From contig JAEUUE010000097.1 of NCBI GenBank assembly GCA_016787605.1, positions 1-46,750 on the forward strand: a stretch of 46,750 nt of DNA, given 5' to 3'. Under the pieces are notes generated by a model. The model was given only the letters and a program-made list of their open reading frames with translations, did not search any database and was not told where the DNA came from. Shown one piece after another: positions 34,699 to 42,020 of this stretch. This stretch comes from Cyclobacteriaceae bacterium (GTDB lineage: Bacteria > Bacteroidota > Bacteroidia > Cytophagales > Cyclobacteriaceae). Each line of letters opens with the position of its first letter. Positions within the stretch are counted from its first letter, which is position 1. The position numbers and the translations under genes are program-made.

Positions 34699-35559
34699 TT
34701 ATTCAGAGAAATCGAGGGGATCGGTAGGCTTGCTCAAGCGGTGGACTTTAATCAGTTCGTAAACGATCAACCCGTAATGATACCATACGCCAACCATCAG
34801 GACGACGAAGGTGACCACCATCCACAGCGGGGCGTCGGGGCTCCAGAGGGCCCGGGGCAGTTTGGACGCCTGGGCGTCTACTTTCACACCCCAGTTGCTG
34901 ACCACAGAAGTTTCGGCATTGCCGAAGGTCTCGTGTTCTTCAATGCGGGCCACAATCGTCAATTCGCCGCTGACGCTGGAGGGCAGGTCGTTGGGGAATT
35001 TCAGTTCACCGTATCCATCCTCATCGGTGGTAATGTCGCCGATGGGTAGGAGGCTGAACATTCGCGGGACGTATACTTTCACTTCGCCTTCCGAGAAAGG
35101 AACGGCTTCACCCTTCTCATTCCAGGAGGTCACGTTCACGATGACGGTATTCACGGAGTCGATCGTTTCGGCTTTCAATTCGATGGCTACTTCCGCCAGG
35201 TCGACGGAGGCATGGTTGGTCTCGTAATTTTCGTTGCCGGCAAACGTGGCGGTGAAGGTAAAGGCATGGGCCACTTTGCGCAGGGCGTCGAAGTTGCCGC
35301 CTTTCAGTTCGGCGATACCCAATTCATTGGTGGTCGCCTCACCCAAGGCCACGGTTTGCTCGCCGGCGGTGCCTGAAAACTGGATCGTCAGGCCCTTCAC
35401 GGGTTCGCTGTTTTCATCGTCGGTGACGGTGGCTTTCATGTCTATGCCCTGGTCGCCCTTTTGCGTGGCGACCAGTTCAATGGCGATGGCCATAGGATCC
35501 TGGGCTACGGCGGAGAAAATGGCCGTAGTAATCAATATCAATGTGGCTAACGTTTTCAT
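34699..35559 (-). CDS. Exported Ig-like protein with C-terminal membrane helix
   Basis: 286 residues from ATG 35559, overlapping the NrfD stop (ATGA). Signal peptide ending FSAVAQ, two Ig/carboxypeptidase-regulatory-like beta domains (about 25-120 and 125-235; TVTDDENSEPVKGLTIQFSG and DEDGYGELKFP), then a single helix LWMVVTFVVLMVGVWYHYGL (about 243-263) and a short basic cytoplasmic tail. No cofactor motif. Coupled to the NrfD gene, it is probably a structural subunit with its bulk in the periplasm (inference). Not recognised as a named family. Confidence 0.75.
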   Translation of the reverse strand: MKTLATLILITTAIFSAVAQDPMAIAIELVATQKGDQGIDMKATVTDDENSEPVKGLTIQFSGTAGEQTVALGEATTNELGIAELKGGNFDALRKVAHAFTFTATFAGNENYETNHASVDLAEVAIELKAETIDSVNTVIVNVTSWNEKGEAVPFSEGEVKVYVPRMFSLLPIGDITTDEDGYGELKFPNDLPSSVSGELTIVARIEEHETFGNAETSVVSNWGVKVDAQASKLPRALWSPDAPLWMVVTFVVLMVGVWYHYGLIVYELIKVHRLSKPTDPLDFSE

Positions 35560-36914
35560 GACAGCGAGGGTTGGGGTTGACCGTTCGTGGCCGCTTTCGT
35601 CTGCTTTTCTTTCTCGATCATCTCTGACGTTTCCCAAATGGGCACGATGGGAATGTACTTCGAAGCCACCTTGAACAGGATCATGAACATGGCGATGCCT
35701 GCGCCGGTGAGCGCCCATTCGACCCAGGTAGCCGAGTAGTTCACGTACTCCGGCCGGATGTCCTGCATGGGCAGCAGCGGGGTTTCCAGGGTGGGCACGA
35801 TGATCAGGTAGCGCTTGAACCACATGGCAATCACCAGCAGGGCGGCGCTGAACGTAATCGTATTGATCGAGCGGAATTTCGGAATCCCGATGAGGAGGAT
35901 GGGCAACAGGATGCCCGCAAAGTTGGCGAAGTAGAACATCCATCCATACTGGTTCAAATCCATCAGCTTATGAATCAGCTCCGCGTTCCATTTCTCGGAC
36001 GTATACCAGTCGGTAAGGTATTCCGAGAAGGTGAAGTATCCATAGCCCGCAGCCATCGCGATGAGCATGTAGCCGACGTAGACAAAATGCCGTTCCTGGA
36101 TATAGGCGCCCAGGTTATGCAGCTTCCGGAAGGCATACATGAGCAGCACGAGCACACCGGTGCCGGTGTAGACGGCGGCGAGTACGAAATAGGGGCCGAA
36201 GATGGTGCTGTGCCACCCGGGCCGAAGCGTCATGCCGAAGATCCAGGAGAGCACGGAGCTCACGATGATAACCGTAGGGATGAGAAGCAACGACAACACG
36301 TTGAGCGCCAGCTTGAGGTCATGGCGCTGCATGCGGGTGTTGATGAATCCGGCCGACATGAACAGGTAGATCTTCCGTCTCCAGGCCGGCATGGTTTCTT
36401 CACTGCGTGACAGGATCGCGAAGTCGCGGATGGCCAGAAGGTAAAGGAACAGGATGCCGCCTACCAGGAAGGTCATCACCGCCACGACGTCCCAGATGAT
36501 CGGAGACTGCAGGCGGGGATAGATAAAGAGGTAGTAGAGCCGGTCCAGCCTACCGATACACAGCAAGATGTAGAGGGGGCCGATAATCACTGAAATGACG
36601 GTCATCAAGGCGGCGATCCGCATGAGCGGCTTGCGCCATTCTGCATCGAACAGGTGGAGCAGGCCGCCTACGATGGCGCCCGTGTACCCGATACCGATGA
36701 AGAAAATGAAGTTGACGATGTACACGCCCCAGATCACGTGATCGCGCATCCCGGTGACGACGTGGCCTTCCACGATTTGTACGTAGAGGGCATATAATCC
36801 AACGAGGAAGATAATCCCCCAGAAGCCGAGCCAGATCAGTTCGCGCGTTGTCCATTTGGACATCTGCGGCCAAAACTCCTTGAGCAGCGACTTCGATGTC
36901 TTCTCAATATTCAT
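35556..36914 (-). CDS. NrfD/PsrC-type membrane quinone-interacting subunit
   Basis: 452 residues with about ten membrane helices, matching the NrfD/PsrC/ActC family that exchanges electrons between quinol and a periplasmic Fe-S subunit. The N-terminus (FWPQMSKWTTRELIWLGFWG) is followed by VIWGVYIVNFIFFIGIGYTGAIVGGLLHLF, a family hallmark. It starts 7 bases after the Fe-S subunit stop and overlaps the Ig-like gene. No molybdopterin subunit is encoded in the neighbourhood, unlike Psr, Phs or Ttr complexes. Direction of electron flow inferred only. Confidence 0.92.
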   Translation of the reverse strand: MNIEKTSKSLLKEFWPQMSKWTTRELIWLGFWGIIFLVGLYALYVQIVEGHVVTGMRDHVIWGVYIVNFIFFIGIGYTGAIVGGLLHLFDAEWRKPLMRIAALMTVISVIIGPLYILLCIGRLDRLYYLFIYPRLQSPIIWDVVAVMTFLVGGILFLYLLAIRDFAILSRSEETMPAWRRKIYLFMSAGFINTRMQRHDLKLALNVLSLLLIPTVIIVSSVLSWIFGMTLRPGWHSTIFGPYFVLAAVYTGTGVLVLLMYAFRKLHNLGAYIQERHFVYVGYMLIAMAAGYGYFTFSEYLTDWYTSEKWNAELIHKLMDLNQYGWMFYFANFAGILLPILLIGIPKFRSINTITFSAALLVIAMWFKRYLIIVPTLETPLLPMQDIRPEYVNYSATWVEWALTGAGIAMFMILFKVASKYIPIVPIWETSEMIEKEKQTKAATNGQPQPSLS

Positions 36915-36921
36915 AACTCAA

Positions 36922-37872
36922 TTATTGAACGTCTTTGAATCGGGCCTTCTGGTCGTCGGTGAGGTTCTTGAATCCGCGTTCGACGGGGAACATGCGGTTG
37001 GAAGGCGGCAGGTAATACACCCGCGGCTTCGTGCCGAGTTCTTCCATGAAGCGGTAACCGGCCTTGTCTTTGATCAGCTGGCTGAACCGCACGGTTTCCG
37101 AACCGTTGGTGACGGTGTCTTCGTTTTCGTCGCCGAAGTAGAACACGCCGTTGGGGCAGGCCGTGACGCAGTCGGGCAGTTTGCCCTGGCGCACCATGTC
37201 GGGGCAGAAGTCGCATTTCTCCACCGTGCTGTGCTTGCTCGGGGTGCTCGATTCCGGGGAATAAGGCGGGCAGGTGGCCGGTTCTGTGATTTCGGGTTCA
37301 CCCCAGTTGAATACGCGCGTGGAGTAGGGGCAGCCGGCCATGCAGAACTTGCAGCCGATGCACCGTTCGTTGTCGATGAGCACGAGTCCGTCGGAGCGCT
37401 TGAACGTGGCGTCTACCGGGCAGACCTTGACGCAGGGCGGGTTGTCGCAGTGGAAGCAGGTTTTCGGGAACCAGTAAGGGGCCGCATTTTCGTTGTCTTT
37501 CATCAGTTTCACCTGCAGCCACTCTTTCTCTTCGGGAATGTGGTGCATCTTGTTGCAGGCGACAATGCACTTGCGGGCGTTTCGGCATTTGCCGAGGTCG
37601 ATGACCATCACGAATTTCCTTCCTTCGATGCCTTCGCGCCCCGTGATGGTGCGGGCCATCGTGCCGGCATGTTCGTGGGTCTCCACTTTCAGGTCGGCGG
37701 TATCGACTTCCACGATTTCACCGTCCGGGGAGAGGAGTTTTACGGTATGGTTGTGCGCGGGTTTCTTTTCATCCGGTTCGCCGAGCAATTTGGTTGCCCC
37801 GGCCACACTGGCGAGTCCTAACGCGAGCCCGGTGCGGATGAAGTTCCTGCGCTTTGAGTTACTGTTGTCCAT
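36922..37872 (-). CDS. Tat-exported four-cluster Fe-S subunit (PsrB/NrfC-like)
   Basis: 316 residues from ATG 37872. Twin-arginine signal KRRNFIRTG. An N-terminal module (about 43-86, VKLLSPDGEIVEVD...TGREGIEGRK) is shared with the 81-residue protein at 37907. The ferredoxin part has Cys groups C96/C102/C106, C139/C142/C147/C151, C171/C174/C177/C181 and C220/C223/C235/C239. The first group reads C-R-N-A-R-K-C, so the second expected Cys is Ala99; this cluster may be altered. It is the electron relay on the periplasmic face of NrfD. Tat export with cofactor in place is expected. Confidence 0.92.
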   Translation of the reverse strand: MDNSNSKRRNFIRTGLALGLASVAGATKLLGEPDEKKPAHNHTVKLLSPDGEIVEVDTADLKVETHEHAGTMARTITGREGIEGRKFVMVIDLGKCRNARKCIVACNKMHHIPEEKEWLQVKLMKDNENAAPYWFPKTCFHCDNPPCVKVCPVDATFKRSDGLVLIDNERCIGCKFCMAGCPYSTRVFNWGEPEITEPATCPPYSPESSTPSKHSTVEKCDFCPDMVRQGKLPDCVTACPNGVFYFGDENEDTVTNGSETVRFSQLIKDKAGYRFMEELGTKPRVYYLPPSNRMFPVERGFKNLTDDQKARFKDVQ

Positions 37873-37906
37873 GGTGTCGTTCGTTTTACGTTGGCACTTA
37901 CCCTGG

Positions 37907-38152
37907 TCACACGCCGGCATCCAATTCAGGACCCTTGCGCCATTCGAGGATCTCCCGGTTGGTCACCTTCTTTTTGGGTGCCTTGGCCAGTACGGCCTTG
38001 TCTACTTCCACCAGCTTGCCGTCGGGCGTAAGCATCTTGACGGTTTCCCCGCTTGTGGAAGCCTGGGCGGCCAGGGGCGCGCCCGTGGCGGCCGCGGCGG
38101 CGAGAAGTCCCTTTTTGAGGAAGTCTCTACGGTTGGTGGGTTGGTCTTTCAT
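37907..38152 (-). CDS. Small Tat protein, copy of the Fe-S subunit N-module
   Basis: 81 residues. Tat motif NRRDFLKKG and an Ala-rich h-region, then VKMLTPDGKLVEVD and TNREILEWRKGPELDAGV. These align with VKLLSPDGEIVEVD and TGREGIEGRKF of the adjacent Fe-S subunit, so it appears to be a free-standing copy of that N-terminal module. It has no cysteines and no cofactor motif. It may be a subunit that replaces contacts normally made by a catalytic subunit, or an export partner (inference). It lies between the DUF5777 barrel and the Fe-S gene. Confidence 0.75.
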   Translation of the reverse strand: MKDQPTNRRDFLKKGLLAAAAATGAPLAAQASTSGETVKMLTPDGKLVEVDKAVLAKAPKKKVTNREILEWRKGPELDAGV

Positions 38153-38162
38153 GGTCTTCCGG

Positions 38163-39041
38163 TTAGAAGTTCCAGAGTCGGGTAATGTTGAAGCCCATGA
38201 GGAACTGACTTTCTCCCCACTTCAGCTTGTTGTACATCACGTTCTCCTGGGGCAGGATGCCCTGGTAGTTGCTGAAGAAAATCTGGAAGGCGTGGGCGCT
38301 GGTGGCGATTTCCCAGCAAATGGCCAGTCCTGGTTCCGGGTTCAGCTTGGAATCCTTATGGCTCATCAGGGGCTGCACGTAGTTGATGATGATGGAGGAC
38401 TGCGCAGAGAACTTGTAGCGAGCGCCGATGCCGACAGCGAACATGTCGTTGCTGTACAGCGTGTCTACGGCATTGTAGTGTGTAAAGCTCGGGCTGATCT
38501 GGACCGAGATTTTGGAATTGATCCGCCGGGCGATGATCAACTCATTGTAAAAAGACAGGCGGTGGAGTTCTTCCTTGTAATTCCCGGCCTGGGTATTGGC
38601 TACCACGTTGCCGTAGTAACTCACGCTTACCGGCATGCCTTGCTCTTTGGTCTGGCGGAAGATGGCATACTTGGCATTGAGGTCAAGCGCCATTTTGTTG
38701 CGCGTCAGTCCGATGCCGACGGCCAGGCGATCCATGGGCGTGTAGGTGAGGCCCATGCGAATGTTGGCTCCCGGTGCATAGATTCCGTAGAAATCGGTCA
38801 GCCCGTTTTCTACCGTACCGAAGCGGTGCTGGAAGTCCCACTCGAGGGTCTTCGGGGTTTGAACCATCACCGATTGCATTTCACCGAGCAGGGCGCTCTC
38901 GAAGGCAGGACGGGCAAGTTCCTTGGTGCTGGATTTGGCTTCTTCCTGGTTCTGGTCCTGGGCCAGCGCAGGGAGGGAGAGCATGAGGAGGATCAGGAAG
39001 GAGACAACCTTCATCGACCCGGTTAATTGGTTTGTTTTCAT
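38163..39041 (-). CDS. DUF5777 outer-membrane beta-barrel
   Basis: 292 residues from ATG 39041 (alternative ATG 39014, which gives the tighter signal peptide MKVVSFLILLMLSLPALAQ). The mature part runs WDFQHRFGTVENGLTDFYGIYAPGANIRMGLTYTP and strands up to FLMGFNITRLWNF, a typical C-terminal aromatic barrel end. DUF5777 proteins accompany cytochrome and YceI genes in Bacteroidota; the function is not established. Within this operon it may bring the haem lipoproteins to the outer membrane or act as a porin (inference). Confidence 0.85.
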   Translation of the reverse strand: MKTNQLTGSMKVVSFLILLMLSLPALAQDQNQEEAKSSTKELARPAFESALLGEMQSVMVQTPKTLEWDFQHRFGTVENGLTDFYGIYAPGANIRMGLTYTPMDRLAVGIGLTRNKMALDLNAKYAIFRQTKEQGMPVSVSYYGNVVANTQAGNYKEELHRLSFYNELIIARRINSKISVQISPSFTHYNAVDTLYSNDMFAVGIGARYKFSAQSSIIINYVQPLMSHKDSKLNPEPGLAICWEIATSAHAFQIFFSNYQGILPQENVMYNKLKWGESQFLMGFNITRLWNF

Positions 39042-39069
39042 ATCGTTTTGCGTCGCGTTAGGTTTGGGG

Positions 39070-39441
39070 TTAATTGTCAAGAGCGCCTTGTTGTATCCAC
39101 TTGAGTACGATGTCGGCATCGCCGGGATTACAGAATTTGGCCATGGAGCCTGAGCTCATTTTGAGATATAACTGGCTCTGTTCGGGCAAATCGGTATCGA
39201 CATACCCGAAAACGATCAGGCTGGTGTAAGCGTTGGCCGTAGTCAGGTCGGGGGCAATGCCGCCGGTTGCATGGCAGCCCGAGTTATCGCAACGGGCGTC
39301 AAAGATGGGAAGTACGTTAGCGCTGAAGCTGACGGAATCGGGCACCTCGACCGGTACGGGATCGTTCTCGTGGTACGTGCAGGATGACACGCCGGCGCCG
39401 AACGCCACGGCCAGCACGAGGAAGAAAAGTATCTTTTTCAT
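39070..39441 (-). CDS. Cytochrome c-like lipoprotein with CX4CH haem motif
   Basis: 123 residues. Lipoprotein signal ending VSSC21, followed by TYHENDPV, nearly the same as the mature N-terminus of the next gene upstream (C-TYYENEPV). The haem attachment site is C51-DNSG-C56-H57, four residues between the cysteines instead of two. A likely distal Met is in SSGSMAKFCNPGD. The ATG overlaps the stop of the EB_dh gene (TAATG). A short electron carrier tethered to a membrane leaflet. CX4CH sites occur in some Bacteroidota and Planctomycetes cytochromes. Confidence 0.85.
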   Translation of the reverse strand: MKKILFFLVLAVAFGAGVSSCTYHENDPVPVEVPDSVSFSANVLPIFDARCDNSGCHATGGIAPDLTTANAYTSLIVFGYVDTDLPEQSQLYLKMSSGSMAKFCNPGDADIVLKWIQQGALDN

Positions 39442-40703
39442 TACGGTTTCGGTTTGAAGGTGAGCGTCTGGTTGTTGCTGCCGACCTGGTTGATCAGGTC
39501 GTTGTCACGTACGGAGAAATTGAATGAGTAGGTGACGGTGGCCGGGTTCAGCGTAATATCGTCGGTCTGGCTCGTGTTGAGCGCGCGGACCAGGAGAACC
39601 GTGTATTTCTTGCTGTTGTAATGCGGAATGTTCGCGATTACAACGCTGGATACAGCATGGATGTCGGCGCTGCTGCCGGAAGGGTTCTGCAGATAGTAAC
39701 CCGGGATGCCGCTGAATGCACGGAGGCGGGCAAACAGGTTGACGCGGTCGGTTTCACCGGCCGGGTAGTGTACGGAACCTTCGTGGTTGGGGCCGGGACC
39801 GAATTCGTCCAGTGCGGCACGGGTCCAGCGGTTGAATTGACCGGGTTCGTTGACGCGGATCCCTGTCTCATATCCCGAAGGAGTTCCTTCGCCGTTGCCG
39901 GTCGGACCATGGCAGGGGGCGCACTCAAGCTGGTAATAAGCCTCGCCGGCTACGATATCGCCGGTAAATGTCTTTTTGTTCAGGAGGAAGTAGCCGGGGT
40001 CCAGGATGGTTGAGCCGGCCGGTTTCCGGGTGAGTTGTTGTTGTGCGTCGTTCCATTCGTATTGCGGGCCGCCGCGGTTGTCGCTAACAGCGTTGCGCAC
40101 ATACATCACGGTGCCGGCATCGTTGGTGGCACCGCTTCCGTTGTCAATCATGTCGATGGCGTATCCCATCGGTTCGGAAAGAGCAAGCGACCAGTTCCAC
40201 ACGTCGCGCTTGCCGCTGCCCATGTCAAAGGAGAGAAGGAAGTTGTCCGAAGCCCGTTGACTGGTCCAGCCGCTGGTGCTGCCGGCCTTGTTCGGGTCGG
40301 TAGGCCCGTCGTAGATCCAGTTGCTGTGGGAGGCATCGGCCGTGGTGTCTTTCCACACGACCAGTACGTAGAGGCTGTCGTCGGTGTAGGCGGCCTGCAG
40401 ACGCACGTCAGGGTCTTTGCCTTTTCCAAAGCTGGTAAGTCCGCCAAACGTACCGCTCATGTTGAAGAGTCCGTCGGCAGCCTGAACCTGGCCGGTAACC
40501 TGGTTCTGCTCCGTCAAGGGTAGGTAATCGGCCGTCTTCCAGTATTTCGACGTGACTTTGTTCGGCGCTTCAGTCACATACTTGGCCTCAAGGGTGGTAG
40601 TGGGATCCGACTTCTCGGGAACGGGGGCCTTCACCGGTTCGTTCTCGTAGTAGGTGCACCCGGTAGCCAAGAGACATAAGAGGGCTGTACGAAGGGTCTT
40701 CAT
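39441..40703 (-). CDS. Lipoprotein: EB_dh haem domain with inserted cytochrome c domain
   Basis: 420 residues. Lipobox LLATGC16. Residues about 50-235 look like the N-terminal part of an ethylbenzene-dehydrogenase gamma-type (EB_dh) haem domain: VRLQAAYTDDSLYVLVVWKD, ASDNFLLSFDMG and DVWNWSLALSEPMGYAIDMI with candidate Met ligands. A cytochrome c domain follows with C-A-P-C-H at 261-265 and QFNRWTRAALDEFG. The last strands (YTVLLVRALNT...YSFNFSVRDND) match the C-terminal part of EB_dh, so the c domain appears inserted in it. No Met occurs after residue 200, so the c haem cannot have Met as sixth ligand. Probably dihaem. Confidence 0.82.
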   Translation of the reverse strand: MKTLRTALLCLLATGCTYYENEPVKAPVPEKSDPTTTLEAKYVTEAPNKVTSKYWKTADYLPLTEQNQVTGQVQAADGLFNMSGTFGGLTSFGKGKDPDVRLQAAYTDDSLYVLVVWKDTTADASHSNWIYDGPTDPNKAGSTSGWTSQRASDNFLLSFDMGSGKRDVWNWSLALSEPMGYAIDMIDNGSGATNDAGTVMYVRNAVSDNRGGPQYEWNDAQQQLTRKPAGSTILDPGYFLLNKKTFTGDIVAGEAYYQLECAPCHGPTGNGEGTPSGYETGIRVNEPGQFNRWTRAALDEFGPGPNHEGSVHYPAGETDRVNLFARLRAFSGIPGYYLQNPSGSSADIHAVSSVVIANIPHYNSKKYTVLLVRALNTSQTDDITLNPATVTYSFNFSVRDNDLINQVGSNNQTLTFKPKP

Positions 40704-40729
40704 AGTGGTAAGTAAGGGTTTATCTCGGA

Positions 40730-40737
40730 AAAAGATA
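40730..40737 (-). promoter_or_regulatory. Possible -7 box of the EB_dh operon
   Basis: TATCTTTT on the minus strand, one base off TAnnTTTG, 26 bases before ATG 40703 and just after the terminator of the YceI-lipoprotein gene. Weak by itself. Confidence 0.35.
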
Positions 40738-40740
40738 GTT

Positions 40741-40772
40741 AAAAAAAGGGGGTCAGAACAGACCCCCTTTTT
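40741..40772. terminator. Bidirectional-looking terminator
   Basis: Stem GGGGGTC (40748-40754) and GACCCCC (40761-40767), 6-base loop, flanked by seven A on one side and five T on the other. On the minus strand it ends the YceI-lipoprotein transcript (stop 40784) and separates it from the EB_dh operon. Confidence 0.85.
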
Positions 40773-40783
40773 CGGTCGTCAGC

Positions 40784-41881
40784 TTACAGTTGCTTGTAGC
40801 AGACTATGCTGAGTTGCATGCGAACGATGGCGTCATTCAAACTGCTGGAAGTGATTCCCCACTTGTTCTTGGCATCCATAAGGAATTTGCCTTCGAAACC
40901 GGTATAGCGGCGGTTGTTGGAAGGGTCAGTCCATGCCGGAACTTGTTTGAACCACATTTCAATGGGTACGGTAAAGCCGTGGAACACCAGGTTGCCTTTG
41001 GCAATGTAACCGTCACCATATTTGGCGATCGAAGAGCTTACGAAAGTAGCATAGCGGTCAACGTCCGTAGTTACAGTCTTCGGGGCGCCGTCGGTCGGAG
41101 CCACTCCGTCGTCGGTGGCGATGCCAAATACCGTGTTTACGATGCAGCCATATTCGGTGAACTGAGTGATCGGGCTGAACAGCGGGGAGTCAGCAACCGT
41201 CGTACGAGGGTCGCGACCACCGGGGCTGCGAGTGTCAAAGCTCATCAGGTCAACGGATACGTCGATGGAGCTGGTAGCGGGGTTGGCCACGTCAAAGTTG
41301 ATGTCCACTTTGTTGAGTTGAGAGAAGGTACCAGTGAAGTCAGCTTCTTTTCCGCGATACGCAAATTCAAAGTTGATAGGGCTGTGGGTGGCATCATAGG
41401 TCCATGCGCCAGTATTGGCGAAAGCGGACGTTCCGTTCCAGGCGTAGTTGATGTCAATGATATCAAGGTCGGCGCCGGCTTGACCTACAGTAACCAGGTT
41501 GAGGTCAACGGCTTGGTCGGCCGAAGTCATCGTTACCGTTACATCAGAAGCGGTGGAGAAATTCAGCCCGTCAAGGCGTCCACCGGTGTGGCTCGGCTTG
41601 GCGTAATAGGTGCCGGAAAGGGCATATTCGCCAGCGGCCAGTTCGGGGAAAGTAAACTTACCCGTTGCATCGGCTACAACCACCTGGACGGTGCTGGCGC
41701 CGGAGAGAAGGGTAATGTAAGCGCCGGGAGCGGCTACGTTCGTACCCGCGCTGTTCGGATAGAAGGCTGTTCCGGAAAGGGTGCCGAGCGTTACAGGATC
41801 ACTTTTACTGTCGCTGCAGCGAACTACCGAAAGGAAGACGAATACCAGGGTTAACAAGGAAACGATTCTTAGTGCTTTCAT
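40784..41881 (-). CDS. Lipoprotein with Ig-like and YceI-type domains
   Basis: 365 residues from ATG 41881 (41893 is an in-frame alternative). The signal leads to VVRCSDSKSD, an unusual lipobox with Cys and an acidic stretch. Residues about 35-130 form a carboxypeptidase-regulatory-like beta domain (ATGKFTFPELAAGEYALSGTYYAKPS). Residues about 140-365 form a YceI-like barrel (SPINFEFAYRGKEADFTGTF, NKVDINFDVANPATSSIDVSVDL, GNLVFHGFTVPIEMWFK, FEGKFLMDAKNKWGI). It may bind a quinone-like lipid (family knowledge). Three FNR-like boxes precede it and a strong terminator follows, so it is its own transcript. Confidence 0.8.
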   Translation of the reverse strand: MKALRIVSLLTLVFVFLSVVRCSDSKSDPVTLGTLSGTAFYPNSAGTNVAAPGAYITLLSGASTVQVVVADATGKFTFPELAAGEYALSGTYYAKPSHTGGRLDGLNFSTASDVTVTMTSADQAVDLNLVTVGQAGADLDIIDINYAWNGTSAFANTGAWTYDATHSPINFEFAYRGKEADFTGTFSQLNKVDINFDVANPATSSIDVSVDLMSFDTRSPGGRDPRTTVADSPLFSPITQFTEYGCIVNTVFGIATDDGVAPTDGAPKTVTTDVDRYATFVSSSIAKYGDGYIAKGNLVFHGFTVPIEMWFKQVPAWTDPSNNRRYTGFEGKFLMDAKNKWGITSSSLNDAIVRMQLSIVCYKQL

Positions 41882-41919
41882 AGGAGTAGACATTTTTAGT
41901 TGGCGATAGAAATCATGAC

Positions 41920-41927
41920 CGAAAGTA
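41920..41927 (-). promoter_or_regulatory. Possible -7 box of the YceI-lipoprotein gene
   Basis: TACTTTCG on the minus strand, one base off TAnnTTTG, 38 bases before ATG 41881. It is supported by its distance to the TGAC-N4-GTCA boxes just upstream. Confidence 0.35.
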
Positions 41928-41938
41928 CTCCCGGACGA

Positions 41939-41984
41939 TGACCGCGGTCATGACAAACGTCAAAGGCCCCAATGACTCTAGTCA
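41939..41984. promoter_or_regulatory. Three TGAC-N4-GTCA boxes, CRP/FNR-like operators
   Basis: Perfect inverted repeats at 41939-41950 (TGACCGCGGTCA), 41951-41962 (TGACAAACGTCA) and 41973-41984 (TGACTCTAGTCA). The geometry equals the core of FNR/FixK-type sites (TTGAY-N4-RTCAA). If the TACTTTCG box is used, their centres lie near -30, -42 and -64, close to class II and class I activator positions. The regulator is not in the window. Confidence 0.6.
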
Positions 41985-42020
41985 GAGCCAGGAAAAGCTC
42001 TATAAAGACTTGATAGTAAG

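Noticed and set aside
35556-37872. Classic polysulfide, tetrathionate or DMSO reductase operon
   Set aside because: No molybdopterin catalytic subunit or its chaperone is present in the flanking genes.
37854-39026. 390-codon plus-strand frame across the small Tat and DUF5777 genes
   Set aside because: It covers several well-supported minus-strand genes and shows no domain; a shadow frame.
40790-41854. 354-codon plus-strand frame opposite the YceI lipoprotein
   Set aside because: Antisense shadow. The minus strand has a lipoprotein signal, YceI blocks, promoter and terminator.
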